Numbered from the stretch's first letter, positions 8,800 to 17,994 are shown. The stretch: 64,000 nt of DNA from JALHST01 sp038316335 (GCA_038316335.1 JBBQAM010000004.1:62001-126000), one strand, 5' to 3'. The notes: generated from the letters alone by a model not told the origin. Program-made: numbers and translations.

Positions 8800-10383
8800 A
8801 TGTTTGAAATTTCAGATTTAAAATCAAAAAAGCTACCTGAGCTTCAGGAAATTGCTAAGGGATTGAACGTTCCTAAATACAAGACTCAAAAGAAAGAAGA
8901 TCTGGTCTATCAGATTCTTGACCTGCAGGCAGCGAATCCCAAGGCAGTGGCAAGCGTTGTTGCCGAGGAACCAAAAAAAGAACCAAAAGCAAGGGCAGAA
9001 AGGCCTAAAGTCGTTCACAAAAAGCCTGCAAAAAACGAGGAGGTCAATCACAATAATGTTGATTCAAACCAGCCTAAGGAGGCTAGGGAAGCCAGCAAAC
9101 CAGCAAGGCCGAATCCGCGACCACCAAAAAAGGAATTTCAGAAAAACGCTCCAGAACGTGGGGATCAGCATGCGAAAAAACCACAACACCAAAAGAACGG
9201 TCATGAAAAAAACAGCAGCAATTTCGATAAGGACCTAAAGAACCGTTACAAGGAGCCCGAATTCGAATTTGACAGCATTATCGAAAGCGAAGGCGTATTG
9301 GATATCATGCAAGATGGATATGGTTTCCTAAGATCTTCTGATTATAACTATTTATCTTCTCCTGACGATATTTATGTCTCTCAGTCACAGATTCGCTTAT
9401 TTGGCCTGAAGACGGGGGATACAGTACTAGGGAATGTTCGCCCTCCAAAAGAAGGTGAAAAGTATTTTCCGTTGATCAAAGTAATAAAAATCAATGGTAT
9501 CGACCCGCAAATCGTACGGGATCGGGTATCATTCGAACATCTAACTCCTTTGTTTCCCCGCGAAAAATTTAATTTGGCAGAACGCCAAGCAACAATTTCA
9601 ACGCGAATTATCGACTTGTTCTCTCCTATCGGTAAGGGCCAAAGAGGAATGATCGTTGCCCAGCCCAAGACGGGTAAGACCATGTTATTAAAAGATATCG
9701 CCAATGGCATAGCTGCTAATCATCCTGAGGTTTACCAAATTATTCTCCTAATCGATGAACGTCCTGAAGAGGTTACCGACATGCAGCGCAATGTACGTGG
9801 TGAAGTCGTCGCATCGACCTTCGATAAGGAAGCCACAGAACATGTACGGGTGGCAAACATCGTACTCGAAAAAGCAAAAAGGTTGGTTGAATGCGGCCAT
9901 GATGTCGTTATCCTATTAGATTCAATCACACGTTTAGCACGCGCTTACAATACCGTACAGCCCGCTTCAGGAAAAGTATTGAGTGGTGGTGTGGATGCCA
10001 ATGCCTTGCATAAACCGAAGCGCTTCTTCGGTGCCGCCAGAAATATCGAGAATGGGGGATCATTATCGATAATAGCCACGGCACTTACCGAAACAGGCTC
10101 GAAAATGGATGAAGTTATTTTTGAGGAATTTAAAGGAACTGGCAACATGGAACTTCTGCTTGATCGAAAGATCAGCAACCGAAGAATATTTCCCGCCATC
10201 GATCTTACTTCTTCAAGTACAAGAAGGGATGATCTATTGTTAGATGAAAATACAATCCAGCGTATGTGGATCATGCGTAAATACCTCGCAGACATGAATC
10301 CTGTGGAAGCCATGGAATTCATTGAACAACGGTTTAAACAAACGAAGAATAACGAAGAATTCTTAATGACAATGAACCAATAG
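8800..10383 (+). CDS. rho: Transcription termination factor Rho with long basic N-terminal insertion
   Basis: 527 residues, about 110 longer than E. coli Rho. Residues 1-45 are the Rho_N helical domain. Residues about 50-155 are a low-complexity insert rich in Lys, Pro, Asn, Glu and His. Residues about 160-240 form the RNA-binding cold-shock-like domain (GVLDIMQDGYGFLRSSDYNY), followed by the RecA-type motor with Walker A QPKTGKTM, Walker B VVILLDSITRLAR, the Q-loop region SGGVDANALHKPKR and the R-loop region. Rho is an ATP-driven RNA translocase that ends transcription. Long N-terminal inserts are common in Bacteroidota Rho. The 194-base region upstream has no identified riboswitch. Confidence 0.96.
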   Translation: MFEISDLKSKKLPELQEIAKGLNVPKYKTQKKEDLVYQILDLQAANPKAVASVVAEEPKKEPKARAERPKVVHKKPAKNEEVNHNNVDSNQPKEAREASKPARPNPRPPKKEFQKNAPERGDQHAKKPQHQKNGHEKNSSNFDKDLKNRYKEPEFEFDSIIESEGVLDIMQDGYGFLRSSDYNYLSSPDDIYVSQSQIRLFGLKTGDTVLGNVRPPKEGEKYFPLIKVIKINGIDPQIVRDRVSFEHLTPLFPREKFNLAERQATISTRIIDLFSPIGKGQRGMIVAQPKTGKTMLLKDIANGIAANHPEVYQIILLIDERPEEVTDMQRNVRGEVVASTFDKEATEHVRVANIVLEKAKRLVECGHDVVILLDSITRLARAYNTVQPASGKVLSGGVDANALHKPKRFFGAARNIENGGSLSIIATALTETGSKMDEVIFEEFKGTGNMELLLDRKISNRRIFPAIDLTSSSTRRDDLLLDENTIQRMWIMRKYLADMNPVEAMEFIEQRFKQTKNNEEFLMTMNQ

Positions 10384-10425
10384 GGACGGCCATCTCGGTA
10401 CATCCCAATCCTGGTCGCATTCAGG

Positions 10426-10474
10426 AAATCCCAAATTCCATTTGTACTATCAATATGGAATTTGGGATTTTTTA
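10426..10474 (+). terminator. Rho-independent terminator after rho
   Basis: Sixteen-base perfect arms (10426-10441 and 10455-10470) enclose a 13-base loop, followed by a run of T. The gene for the terminator protein therefore ends in an intrinsic terminator. Confidence 0.85.
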
Positions 10475-10596
10475 TGGTAGAACCAATAATTTAAGCCCTA
10501 AGTAGCACAAAATTGATATCTTTATGTCAATGTATTGCCGCCACCTCCCCCATCAAGGCATGCAGTATTTTGTTATTTAACCCTAAAAAAGACATC

Positions 10597-11301
10597 ATGA
10601 TAAACCATGGGAAAAAATCCGTACGAAGATTACTATTGGTACTGATCCTTATTGGAGCCTACAATTGCAAACCTAAAATGGCGGCCGAAACGCCCCAGGA
10701 AACACCCGTAAAGGCCCCGGAGCAAATTATAGCCATCAGCGAGGCAAGAGATATGTATGATCGCTATAGTGCACGTAGAGTGCCGTTAATACAGAAATAT
10801 GAAGACTCGATCAATGGTGCCAAAACCGGGGACAAGATGCAGCAAAGGCAGGAAGCTCCCGCAAAATTCGATGTGGCCCGGTATGTATATTATGACTATG
10901 CCACCATCAAAAATTACATCGCCTATATAGAACAGGAGGCCAAGGCGGCAAATGTTGATATATCAACCCTCAGGTTCTATTTTTCAAACTATTCTGATGA
11001 CCCAAAAAATGTACATCCCAGACAGAATTCGATCATGCTATCCCCTACTGTAAAAAAAGGAGATCGAGACTATTTATTCTATATTGGGGATCTTGATGGG
11101 AAGGCCGAAGCCGTTTTGCTCGATGATTCGTTTGGTCCCGCAGCGGGTATGGGCGCCACGTTATCGAATGACGAAAAGTCATACGCATCAATGCTGCCTA
11201 ACTTAACTATGCCGAACGCTAACTTGTTGGCCCCTACGTATCAAGGTGGTACAAGTGTTACAATGAACCGGGGAAGCGGAGCACCACCATATGGTCAATA
11301 A
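10597..11301 (+). CDS. Putative lipoprotein, unknown function
   Basis: About 234 residues from MINHGKKSVRRLLLV; an earlier in-frame ATG at 10513 would add 28 residues that do not look like a signal sequence. The hydrophobic stretch LLLVLILIGAYNC followed by KPKMAAE suggests a lipoprotein signal with Cys near residue 20. The mature part contains YYDYATIKNYIAYIEQEAK and RFYFSNYSDDP, then a glycine-rich end (TMNRGSGAPPYGQ). I do not recognise a characterised family. The stop overlaps the next start (TAATG at 11299-11303), so it is probably translationally coupled to the first of two tandem membrane-protein genes. Confidence 0.7.
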   Translation: MINHGKKSVRRLLLVLILIGAYNCKPKMAAETPQETPVKAPEQIIAISEARDMYDRYSARRVPLIQKYEDSINGAKTGDKMQQRQEAPAKFDVARYVYYDYATIKNYIAYIEQEAKAANVDISTLRFYFSNYSDDPKNVHPRQNSIMLSPTVKKGDRDYLFYIGDLDGKAEAVLLDDSFGPAAGMGATLSNDEKSYASMLPNLTMPNANLLAPTYQGGTSVTMNRGSGAPPYGQ

Positions 11302-12026
11302 TGCTTTTTTCAATACTTTTTACTCCTGATATGAGTCATGAAGTTTTGAACTTTCTAAAATACGACGGCTTTATCCTGTTATATGGCATCACCTTTCTAT
11401 TTTCAATTTTGAGATATAGAAAATATTTTGATTCTGTATTAAAATATTTGCCCATAATTATCGGCTATACCTTTTTGACCGAATTGCTAGGATATATTAT
11501 GCGTGTGAATGAAAGTTTTCAAATATTATTCTTGGATAGTCATTCCGTATCAAACAGTGTTTTCTATAATATATTTGACCTAATACTCTTCTTATACTTC
11601 TTTTATATTTATTGGCAAATAGCTTCAAATCCAAAACATAAAATACTTATTAAGTATGGGGGAATCATTTATATTTTGGCAAGTATTGTTAATCCCATAT
11701 TTCAGGATTTTATTTTACTTCCACAGCTATTGTCCTTGACGATCGGCTCAATTGTACTTGTTTCCTGCACGATTATGTACTTTCTTGAATTAAACTCAAA
11801 AACAAAAAGAATTCCGAATCGCAAAAATCTTTTATTTTGGATAAGCCTAGGCCTTTTGTGCTTCTATACTTTCTACCCCGTCGTAATGGTTGTTGCACTT
11901 TACTATAAAAATTATGTATCTTCCATAAGACCATTGCACTTCGGCCTGATTATTTTCATGTATTCCTGTTTTATAGTAGGGTTCCTACAAACGGGACCCA
12001 TGCGAAGGATTTCAGAAGAAATGTAA
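11301..12026 (+). CDS. Seven-helix membrane protein, tandem paralogue 1
   Basis: 241 residues with about seven membrane segments. It aligns closely with the next gene: FLFSILRYRKYFDSVLKY here against LVIALYRYRLYYDGLLRY there, and shared IxYTxLxExLG and FxQxxxxxPQ segments. Such pairs occur in flavobacteria but I know of no function. Conserved acidic and aromatic residues within helices (TELLGYIMR, NIFDLILF) may line a pocket. A start at 11301 overlaps the previous stop; an internal ATG at 11331 (MSHEVLNFLK) is an alternative. Confidence 0.75.
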   Translation: MLFSILFTPDMSHEVLNFLKYDGFILLYGITFLFSILRYRKYFDSVLKYLPIIIGYTFLTELLGYIMRVNESFQILFLDSHSVSNSVFYNIFDLILFLYFFYIYWQIASNPKHKILIKYGGIIYILASIVNPIFQDFILLPQLLSLTIGSIVLVSCTIMYFLELNSKTKRIPNRKNLLFWISLGLLCFYTFYPVVMVVALYYKNYVSSIRPLHFGLIIFMYSCFIVGFLQTGPMRRISEEM

Positions 12027-12067
12027 TAGGTGAATAATAGCAAAATATTAAGTCCCCTTGGCAGCAC

Positions 12068-12742
12068 ATGATAGAATTTCTAAAAAATAACTATTTCATG
12101 GTGCTGTATCCAATCACATTGGTCATAGCCCTCTATCGGTATCGGCTCTATTATGACGGACTGTTGCGCTATTTTCCTATATTAATCGCCTATACCTTAT
12201 TATCCGAGATCTTGGGATTTATGATCCGAGAATTCGAGGCCTTTCAAATTGTTGATTCCGTACAGTATCCATATGCCAATAATTATGTCTTCAATATTTA
12301 TGATATTGTATCCTTTTTATATTTCTATTTTATTTTCTGGAATAGTGTCAATAAGGAGGAGTATAAGAATCTAATTCTCTATGGGGCCATACTCTATGTA
12401 ATGGCAGTGTGTATCAATGCGGTTTATCAAGATGCCATAATTTTTCCGCAAGTCTTTGCATCAATGATCGGTTCGCTATTGCTAGTTATGAGTATCTTAC
12501 TCTTCCTTATTGAAGGCAGTTCGAATCATTTAAAGGAAAAAAACCTGCTGATTTGGATTAGCAGTGGATTATTGATTTTTCATCTTTTTTTTCCACCAAT
12601 TCTGTTTGTAGGACATTTTTACATTGAACTCTACATGCGGTTTCATCTTAAGCAGGTACATCTGCTTTTAATCGTGCTAATGTATGCTTGCTTCATTATC
12701 GGCTTTTTGAATCTGCGCGCCATAAAGCCTTCCGTCAAATAA
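12068..12742 (+). CDS. Seven-helix membrane protein, tandem paralogue 2
   Basis: 224 residues, paralogous to the gene 41 bases upstream with the same seven-segment layout; it begins MIEFLKNNYFMVLYPITLVI. Matching landmarks are SEILGFMIREFEAFQI against TELLGYIMRVNESFQI, and NIYDIVSFLYFYFIFW against NIFDLILFLYFFYIYW. The pair most simply arose by tandem duplication and diverged considerably. Cytoplasmic-membrane location is clear; function is unknown. Confidence 0.75.
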   Translation: MIEFLKNNYFMVLYPITLVIALYRYRLYYDGLLRYFPILIAYTLLSEILGFMIREFEAFQIVDSVQYPYANNYVFNIYDIVSFLYFYFIFWNSVNKEEYKNLILYGAILYVMAVCINAVYQDAIIFPQVFASMIGSLLLVMSILLFLIEGSSNHLKEKNLLIWISSGLLIFHLFFPPILFVGHFYIELYMRFHLKQVHLLLIVLMYACFIIGFLNLRAIKPSVK

Positions 12743-12752
12743 TATAGGAATA

Positions 12753-12788
12753 AAAATGCCCTCTCCATGATGGAAAGGGCATTTTTAT
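12753..12788. terminator. Bidirectional hairpin terminator
   Basis: AAAAATGCCCT and AGGGCATTTTT arms enclose CTCCATGATGGAA. It lies between the tandem membrane genes and convergent rpsT; both strands end in a T run. Confidence 0.85.
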
Positions 12789-12810
12789 ACCTTGCAAAAA
12801 ATAACGGTAA

Positions 12811-13062
12811 CTACAATGCAGCTACGTGCTTTGTAAGTTTACTTTTTAAGTTGGCCGCCTTATTATTATGAATAATATTTCGCTTAGCCAAACGATCGAT
12901 CATACTAATAACCTCCGGCAATAATTTTTCAGCTTCCCCTTTTTTCTCCTCGCTGCGCAATTTTTTGATTGCATTACGCGTGGTCTTATGCTGATACCTG
13001 TTACGAAGGCGTACTGCCTCGTTTCTTCTAATTCTTTTTAATGCCGACTTGTGATTTGCCAT
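12811..13062 (-). CDS. rpsT: 30S ribosomal protein S20
   Basis: 83 residues, strongly basic, beginning MANHKSALKRIRRNEAVRLR and containing NIIHNNKAANLKSKLTK near the C-terminus, the standard S20 pattern. It binds 16S rRNA early in small-subunit assembly. The two tRNA-Glu genes lie upstream on the same strand with no -7 box between tRNA and rpsT, so a tRNA-tRNA-rpsT transcript is likely. Confidence 0.97.
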   Translation of the reverse strand: MANHKSALKRIRRNEAVRLRNRYQHKTTRNAIKKLRSEEKKGEAEKLLPEVISMIDRLAKRNIIHNNKAANLKSKLTKHVAAL

Positions 13063-13115
13063 CTTTATTTCTTATTACATTAATTGCTGCTTCGTCATTC
13101 CTCTCCGAACTTTTG

Positions 13116-13187
13116 TAGCCCGTAGGGGAATCGAACCCCTGTTACCAGGATGAAAACCTGGCGTCCTAACCCCTAGACGAACGGGCC
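13116..13187 (-). tRNA. tRNA-Glu (anticodon TTC), copy 1
   Basis: 72 bases without CCA. The acceptor arm is GGCCCGT paired with ACGGGCT (G1-U72 wobble), the anticodon loop is TTTTCAT with TTC at positions 34-36, and the T arm contains GGTTCGATTCC. It is nearly identical to the second copy except for one base pair in the acceptor stem. Confidence 0.97.
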
Positions 13188-13226
13188 CTTTACAAATGAC
13201 CCTGTTAAAGGTTCATTTCGTATGTG

Positions 13227-13298
13227 TAGTCCGTAGGGGAATCGAACCCCTGTTACCAGGATGAAAACCTGGCGTCCTAACCCCTAGACGAACGGACC
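13227..13298 (-). tRNA. tRNA-Glu (anticodon TTC), copy 2
   Basis: 72 bases without CCA. Acceptor GGTCCGT paired with ACGGACT; the remaining body matches copy 1. The pair 3-70 is T-A here and C-G in copy 1, so structure is kept. It is the promoter-proximal member; 39 bases separate the copies. tRNA-Glu also feeds HemA (50.6 kb) in heme synthesis. Confidence 0.97.
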
Positions 13299-13361
13299 AT
13301 TTTTTCGCACTTTGACGTACGTACCTGCATCTATTAAAAATTAATACCATTCAGGCGGGTG

Positions 13362-13391
13362 CAAAAATACAATTATTTTTTACTATCACAA
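13362..13391 (-). promoter_or_regulatory. Promoter for the tRNA-Glu pair and rpsT
   Basis: On the minus strand a TTG (13391-13389) is followed after 19 bases by TATTTTTG (13369-13362), a full match to the Bacteroidota sigma-A pattern. It lies 64 bases before tRNA-Glu copy 2. Confidence 0.7.
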
Positions 13392-13540
13392 CCCTTGAAT
13401 ATCTTTTTTTAAAGAAACTCAGACACAAGCAAGAATTCGTTGGAAAATGGCATCTTTTAAACGTACGATAATCAACCGTTTGATGTGTGTTTCTTAAGAT
13501 AGTTGCCCACAGCACCCTGGCAAATCAACGACAATTTCCT

Positions 13541-15016
13541 TTAATATGCCTTTGCGAATAGTACCCTACGAACCGAGGGGGTTCCAGTAATCATGCAGCT
13601 ACCTGGTTCGTTTTCGGAATGAAAGGGAATACATCGAATCGTGGCTTTGGTTTCATCCTTGATCTTATCTTCCGTCGCAGTGGTTCCATCCCAATGGGCG
13701 GCAATAAAGCCACCTTTTCCCTCGAGCACCTTTTTAAACTCGTCATAGGAATCCACTTTTGTTATATGTGAATCCCTGAAGGCAGCTGCCTTTTCATAAA
13801 TATTCTTTTGGATATCCTCTAACAAGAATTCGATCTTTTCGACGACTGCCTCCATCAGGATAGTCTCTTTTGACATTGTATCGCGCCGTGCGATTTCCAA
13901 CGTCCCATTATCAAGGTCGCGTTGTCCGATGGCCAAACGCACGGGTACCCCTTTTAATTCATATTCATTGAATTTGAACCCGGGTTTATGAGTATCCCGA
14001 TCATCATATTTTACCGATATGCCTTTTTTTCGCAGCTCCTTGATCAAAGGGCCGACTTTTTCGCTAATGGCCTCCAATTGCTCGGGACCTTTATAAATGG
14101 GTACGATCACCACTTGTATAGGGGCCAATTTAGGAGGTAAAACCAACCCATTGTCGTCACTATGGGTCATTATCAATGCCCCTACCAGACGCGTTGAAAC
14201 ACCCCATGAAGTGGCCCAAACATACTCTTGTATCCCTTCCTTGGTTGTAAATTTCACATCAAACGCCTTTGCGAAATTTTGACCTAAAAAGTGTGATGTT
14301 CCTGCTTGTAAGGCCTTTCCATCTTGCATCAACGCTTCTATACAATAGGTCTCAATGGCCCCGGCAAAACGTTCACTTTCTGATTTTGTGCCTTTAATTA
14401 CGGGCATCGCCATATGATTTTCCGCAAATTCGGCATATACATTCATAATCAATTCGGCCTCTTTTACAGCCTCATCTTCGGTAGCATGTGCCGTATGGCC
14501 CTCCTGCCATAAAAATTCGGTCGTCCTTAAAAATAAACGGGTCCGCATCTCCCAGCGCACCACGTTGGCCCATTGATTGATCAATAAAGGTAGGTCACGA
14601 TACGATTGGATCCACCTTCTATAGGTATCCCATATTATGGTTTCAGATGTCGGCCTAACGATAAGTTCTTCTTCCAATTTAGCATCCGGATCTACGATAA
14701 TTCCACTGCCATCTTCGGCATTCTTTAACCGATAGTGGGTAACGACCGCACATTCCTTAGCGAACCCTTCTACATGGCTGGCCTCCCTACTCAAAAAGGA
14801 TTTGGGGATAAACAACGGAAAATAGGCATTCTCATGGCCCGTCTCCTTGAACATGGCATCAAGTCCTGCCTGCATTTTCTCCCAGATGGCATAACCATAT
14901 GGTTTAATGACCATACAGCCCCTAACCCCGGAATTTTCTGCTAAATCGGCCTTAACGACCAATTCGTTATACCATTTTGAATAATCCTCGGTTCGCTCGG
15001 TTAAATTTTTACCCAT
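13541..15016 (-). CDS. proS: Prolyl-tRNA synthetase (archaeal/eukaryotic-like type)
   Basis: About 491 residues from MGKNLTERTEDYSKWYNELV; six more in-frame codons reach 15034 but this start matches family members. Class II motifs are visible: PTSETIIWDTYRRW, VVRWEMRTRLFLRTTEFLWQ (motif 2) and ATSWGVSTRLVGALIMTHSD (motif 3). The C-terminal anticodon-binding domain and the extra zinc-like ProS C-terminal region (ATIRCIPF, ending LFAKAY) mark the short type without the bacterial editing insertion, as normally found in Bacteroidota. It charges tRNA-Pro in the cytosol. It diverges from the repeat-rich lipoprotein gene over 90 bases. Confidence 0.96.
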   Translation of the reverse strand: MGKNLTERTEDYSKWYNELVVKADLAENSGVRGCMVIKPYGYAIWEKMQAGLDAMFKETGHENAYFPLFIPKSFLSREASHVEGFAKECAVVTHYRLKNAEDGSGIIVDPDAKLEEELIVRPTSETIIWDTYRRWIQSYRDLPLLINQWANVVRWEMRTRLFLRTTEFLWQEGHTAHATEDEAVKEAELIMNVYAEFAENHMAMPVIKGTKSESERFAGAIETYCIEALMQDGKALQAGTSHFLGQNFAKAFDVKFTTKEGIQEYVWATSWGVSTRLVGALIMTHSDDNGLVLPPKLAPIQVVIVPIYKGPEQLEAISEKVGPLIKELRKKGISVKYDDRDTHKPGFKFNEYELKGVPVRLAIGQRDLDNGTLEIARRDTMSKETILMEAVVEKIEFLLEDIQKNIYEKAAAFRDSHITKVDSYDEFKKVLEGKGGFIAAHWDGTTATEDKIKDETKATIRCIPFHSENEPGSCMITGTPSVRRVLFAKAY

Positions 15017-15106
15017 TCTTGTAGTTTGGCACAAAACTTGTGTTTAGTTAACGAAATAATTCGGTAAAACTAATTATTTTTACTATGTTGAACAATAAAA
15101 TTTGCA

Positions 15107-16453
15107 ATGATGAAGAATAACCCACCCCTCCAAAAAATTAGTGCCCTGGCCGCAATGGCCATTGTAGGCATTAGTTTTATTTCCTGTGGTTCATACCAGC
15201 AGGCATCTTATTACGACAATGACGGCATCTACGCCGGTCAGAATGACCGAATTACGGAAACCGTTCCGCAGCGTACTAACGCGAATAAAAATCAAAATGA
15301 CACTGATACGTACGGCGAATATTTTCAACAAAAAGCCGACGAATACAATGATATCTTGGACGGCGAGATTTTCACCGATATTGATTCCTATTCAAGTGAT
15401 ACCGTAAATGATAGTATTGCCGATAGCCAATTGACAGATTATTACAGTCCCGATAATGATTATCAGGGATATGCTGGTTGGGGCGATAATTCTACCAGCA
15501 TAAGTATAAATGTCTACGATACTGGTTGGAATAATTGGGGCTGGGGCGGTTATGGTCTTGGTTGGGGCTATTCCAATCCTTGGTTATACGGTGGCATTTA
15601 TCGACCTTGGGGCTGGGGTGGCTATTATGGTTATGGATATGGTTATGGATATGGATGGGGTGGTTATTACAATCCATGGTATTATCCCAATTACGGATAT
15701 TATGGCTATTCGCACTATGGCTATGGCTATGGTTATGGTTATGGCTATTCCCGTTATGGTGGGTATGGCACTAGAAATTATGCTTACATGCGAGGAAGAC
15801 GCGGGTATTACAATAATAATTCACTGGCAACAAACGGCATTTCGGGCAGTGCCTTACGAGGTAGGTCTAATTTAAATTTGAATTCGAGAAGTCAATCGGT
15901 CAGAACTCGAAACAGCAGTACACGGTCTTATGCCGATAGGAGCTTGAACGGAAGGAGTTCACGCGCTTATAGTGATGGCCTTTCAACGAGAAGGACCGTA
16001 GGGGTTGACCAAAACAGGTCTTACAGAACAAGCAGGAGTACACGCGTAGAACCACGATACAATACTTCTTCACGCAGTAATGAAGCGTACCGAGGCAGTG
16101 CGCCTAACACAAGTTCTTATAGAAGCGGATCTTCGTCAGGTGTCAAAACTACACCTAATAATTCGGGTTATAGGAGTTCTGGCAGTCGTACTGGGAACGG
16201 GGGCGCCTACAGAAGTTCCGGAAGTAGTTCACGTACTAACCAATCATACCGCAGTTCTACCCCGAGCAACAGTAGCTATCGTTCGGGTAGTAGCAGTTCG
16301 GGTGCACGAAGTAGTGGCGGAAGCTATCGAAGTTCAGGAAGCTCGGGAAGTTCTAGTGGCAGTGTACGAAGTTCTGGTGGTTCTTCGTCTGGACGTTCTT
16401 CAGGGGGTGGACGTTCTTCAGGCGGTGGACGCAGCAATGGCTCTCGGCATTAA
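15107..16453 (+). CDS. Low-complexity lipoprotein: Gly/Tyr/Trp-rich then Ser/Arg/Gly-rich
   Basis: 448 residues. Residues 1-27 form a lipoprotein signal (AIVGISFISC). An acidic segment with many Asp and Tyr (about 30-125) is followed by about 100 residues dominated by Gly, Tyr and Trp in GYGYG-like runs, and then about 220 residues of Ser/Arg/Gly repeats (SSGSSYR-like) up to the C-terminus. No domain is recognised. The composition predicts a disordered, possibly adhesive or phase-separating cell-surface protein. Database names mentioning vitellogenin for such proteins reflect composition only. It is divergent from proS and 35 bases upstream of a FadL-type barrel gene, probably in one transcript. 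The start could be either of two adjacent ATG codons. Confidence 0.8.
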   Translation: MMKNNPPLQKISALAAMAIVGISFISCGSYQQASYYDNDGIYAGQNDRITETVPQRTNANKNQNDTDTYGEYFQQKADEYNDILDGEIFTDIDSYSSDTVNDSIADSQLTDYYSPDNDYQGYAGWGDNSTSISINVYDTGWNNWGWGGYGLGWGYSNPWLYGGIYRPWGWGGYYGYGYGYGYGWGGYYNPWYYPNYGYYGYSHYGYGYGYGYGYSRYGGYGTRNYAYMRGRRGYYNNNSLATNGISGSALRGRSNLNLNSRSQSVRTRNSSTRSYADRSLNGRSSRAYSDGLSTRRTVGVDQNRSYRTSRSTRVEPRYNTSSRSNEAYRGSAPNTSSYRSGSSSGVKTTPNNSGYRSSGSRTGNGGAYRSSGSSSRTNQSYRSSTPSNSSYRSGSSSSGARSSGGSYRSSGSSGSSSGSVRSSGGSSSGRSSGGGRSSGGGRSNGSRH

Positions 16454-16488
16454 GCCAATATCATAATTTTTTTAAATTCACGATTGAT

Positions 16489-17994
16489 ATGAAACGATAT
16501 ATAACTTTCATAGTACTATTTGCATGTGTATTCGCGAATGCCCAGAATATTCAGGACGCTTTGCGATACGGCACTGAAAACCTAGAAGGATCCGCACGAT
16601 TTCAAGGTATGGGTGGTGCTTTTGGGGCACTGGGCGGCGATCTTTCGGCGTTGAATATTAATCCTGCCGGGTCGGCCGTTTTCAATAATAGCTTGTTTAC
16701 GGTCTCGGGCACCAGCTATTCAAGGAATAATGAGGCTGGATATTTTAACCGTTCGAATGGCACGGTATCCACTGATCTGGATATAAATCAAGTTGGTGGG
16801 GTAATGGTACTAAAGACGGTGGATCCCGATGCAAACTGGAAAAAACTATCCCTAGCGATCAATTATGATGTAGTTCAAAAACTGGATGACAGGCTGTATG
16901 TTTCTGGGAATAGTAATCAAGGCATCGACAATTATTTTTTGAATTTTGCGCAAGGTGTCCCTTTTGGCGCTATTCTTCTCCAAGATGGGGAACTCTTGGA
17001 AAACGCCTATTTAGATATTGGTGCAAGCCAAGGATATAGCGACCAACAAGCATTTCTGGGGTATTATGGCGGCAGTATAGACCCTTCAAGTACAGATGCC
17101 ACGAATACCGCGTATATGCGGACATCACAGTACAATACGGTCAATCAAGAATTTTCTCGAAGTAGTTCTGGGTACAATGGCAAGTTTACGATGAATATCG
17201 CCTCACAATATCGTGATAACCTCTATTTGGGTGCATCATTGAATTTTCATAATGTGCTCTTTGATCGGGTAGACGACTTTTATGAAGATGGTTATGACGC
17301 TGCTTCCCCTATACAATTTACATCGTTTGGTAATTATTTACATACCGAAGGCACCGGATTTTCATTCAGCCTTGGGGCCATTGCCAAATTAAACGAGTTT
17401 GTCAGGATCGGTGGAAGCTATCAATCTCCGACTTGGTATCGACTTACCGATGACACTGCCCAACGGATCGATTCTGACTTGGCAGATCAGGACATTAATT
17501 TCATCAATTTTCAGGTAGTAAACCTGTTTGATTCCTATACCATAAAAACACCTGAAAAACTAACCGGAAGTATTGCCCTTGTTTTCGGCAAAAACGGACT
17601 CTTGAGCATGGACTATGGGTATCAAGATATGTCAAAGGCCCAACTACGTCCAAGTAATGATGCCAGTTTTGCAATCGCCAATAATCAAATTGGCAACGAA
17701 CTCACTGGGGTTTCGTCTATTCGTGTCGGTGGCGAATATCGCATCGAGCAATTTAGCCTCCGTGGTGGATATCGTTTTGAACAAAGTCCGTATGCCAACC
17801 GAAACACCATTGGCGATTTAAATGGGTACTCAACGGGAATTGGGTTTAGTTTCGGCGGTAGCCGATTAGATCTTGCCTATAATAGAACACATCAGGATTT
17901 TAATACCCTGCTATTCGATACAGGTTTGCCCACACCAGCCCTTGTAAAAAACCAAAATACGAATGTCACTTTGAGTTATACCTTGAATTTTTAA
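16489..17994 (+). CDS. OmpP1/FadL-type outer-membrane transport barrel
   Basis: 501 residues with a signal peptide (cleavage after FANA, residue about 18). The mature N-terminus QNIQDALRYGTENLEGSARF and the following MGGAFGALGGDLSALNINPAGSAVF are the FadL-family hatch and NPAG motif. The rest is alternating hydrophobic beta strands ending in a terminal aromatic (NVTLSYTLNF). Such proteins admit hydrophobic molecules across the outer membrane; the ligand is unknown. It is followed by a strong hairpin terminator and sits downstream of the low-complexity lipoprotein. Confidence 0.9.
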   Translation: MKRYITFIVLFACVFANAQNIQDALRYGTENLEGSARFQGMGGAFGALGGDLSALNINPAGSAVFNNSLFTVSGTSYSRNNEAGYFNRSNGTVSTDLDINQVGGVMVLKTVDPDANWKKLSLAINYDVVQKLDDRLYVSGNSNQGIDNYFLNFAQGVPFGAILLQDGELLENAYLDIGASQGYSDQQAFLGYYGGSIDPSSTDATNTAYMRTSQYNTVNQEFSRSSSGYNGKFTMNIASQYRDNLYLGASLNFHNVLFDRVDDFYEDGYDAASPIQFTSFGNYLHTEGTGFSFSLGAIAKLNEFVRIGGSYQSPTWYRLTDDTAQRIDSDLADQDINFINFQVVNLFDSYTIKTPEKLTGSIALVFGKNGLLSMDYGYQDMSKAQLRPSNDASFAIANNQIGNELTGVSSIRVGGEYRIEQFSLRGGYRFEQSPYANRNTIGDLNGYSTGIGFSFGGSRLDLAYNRTHQDFNTLLFDTGLPTPALVKNQNTNVTLSYTLNF

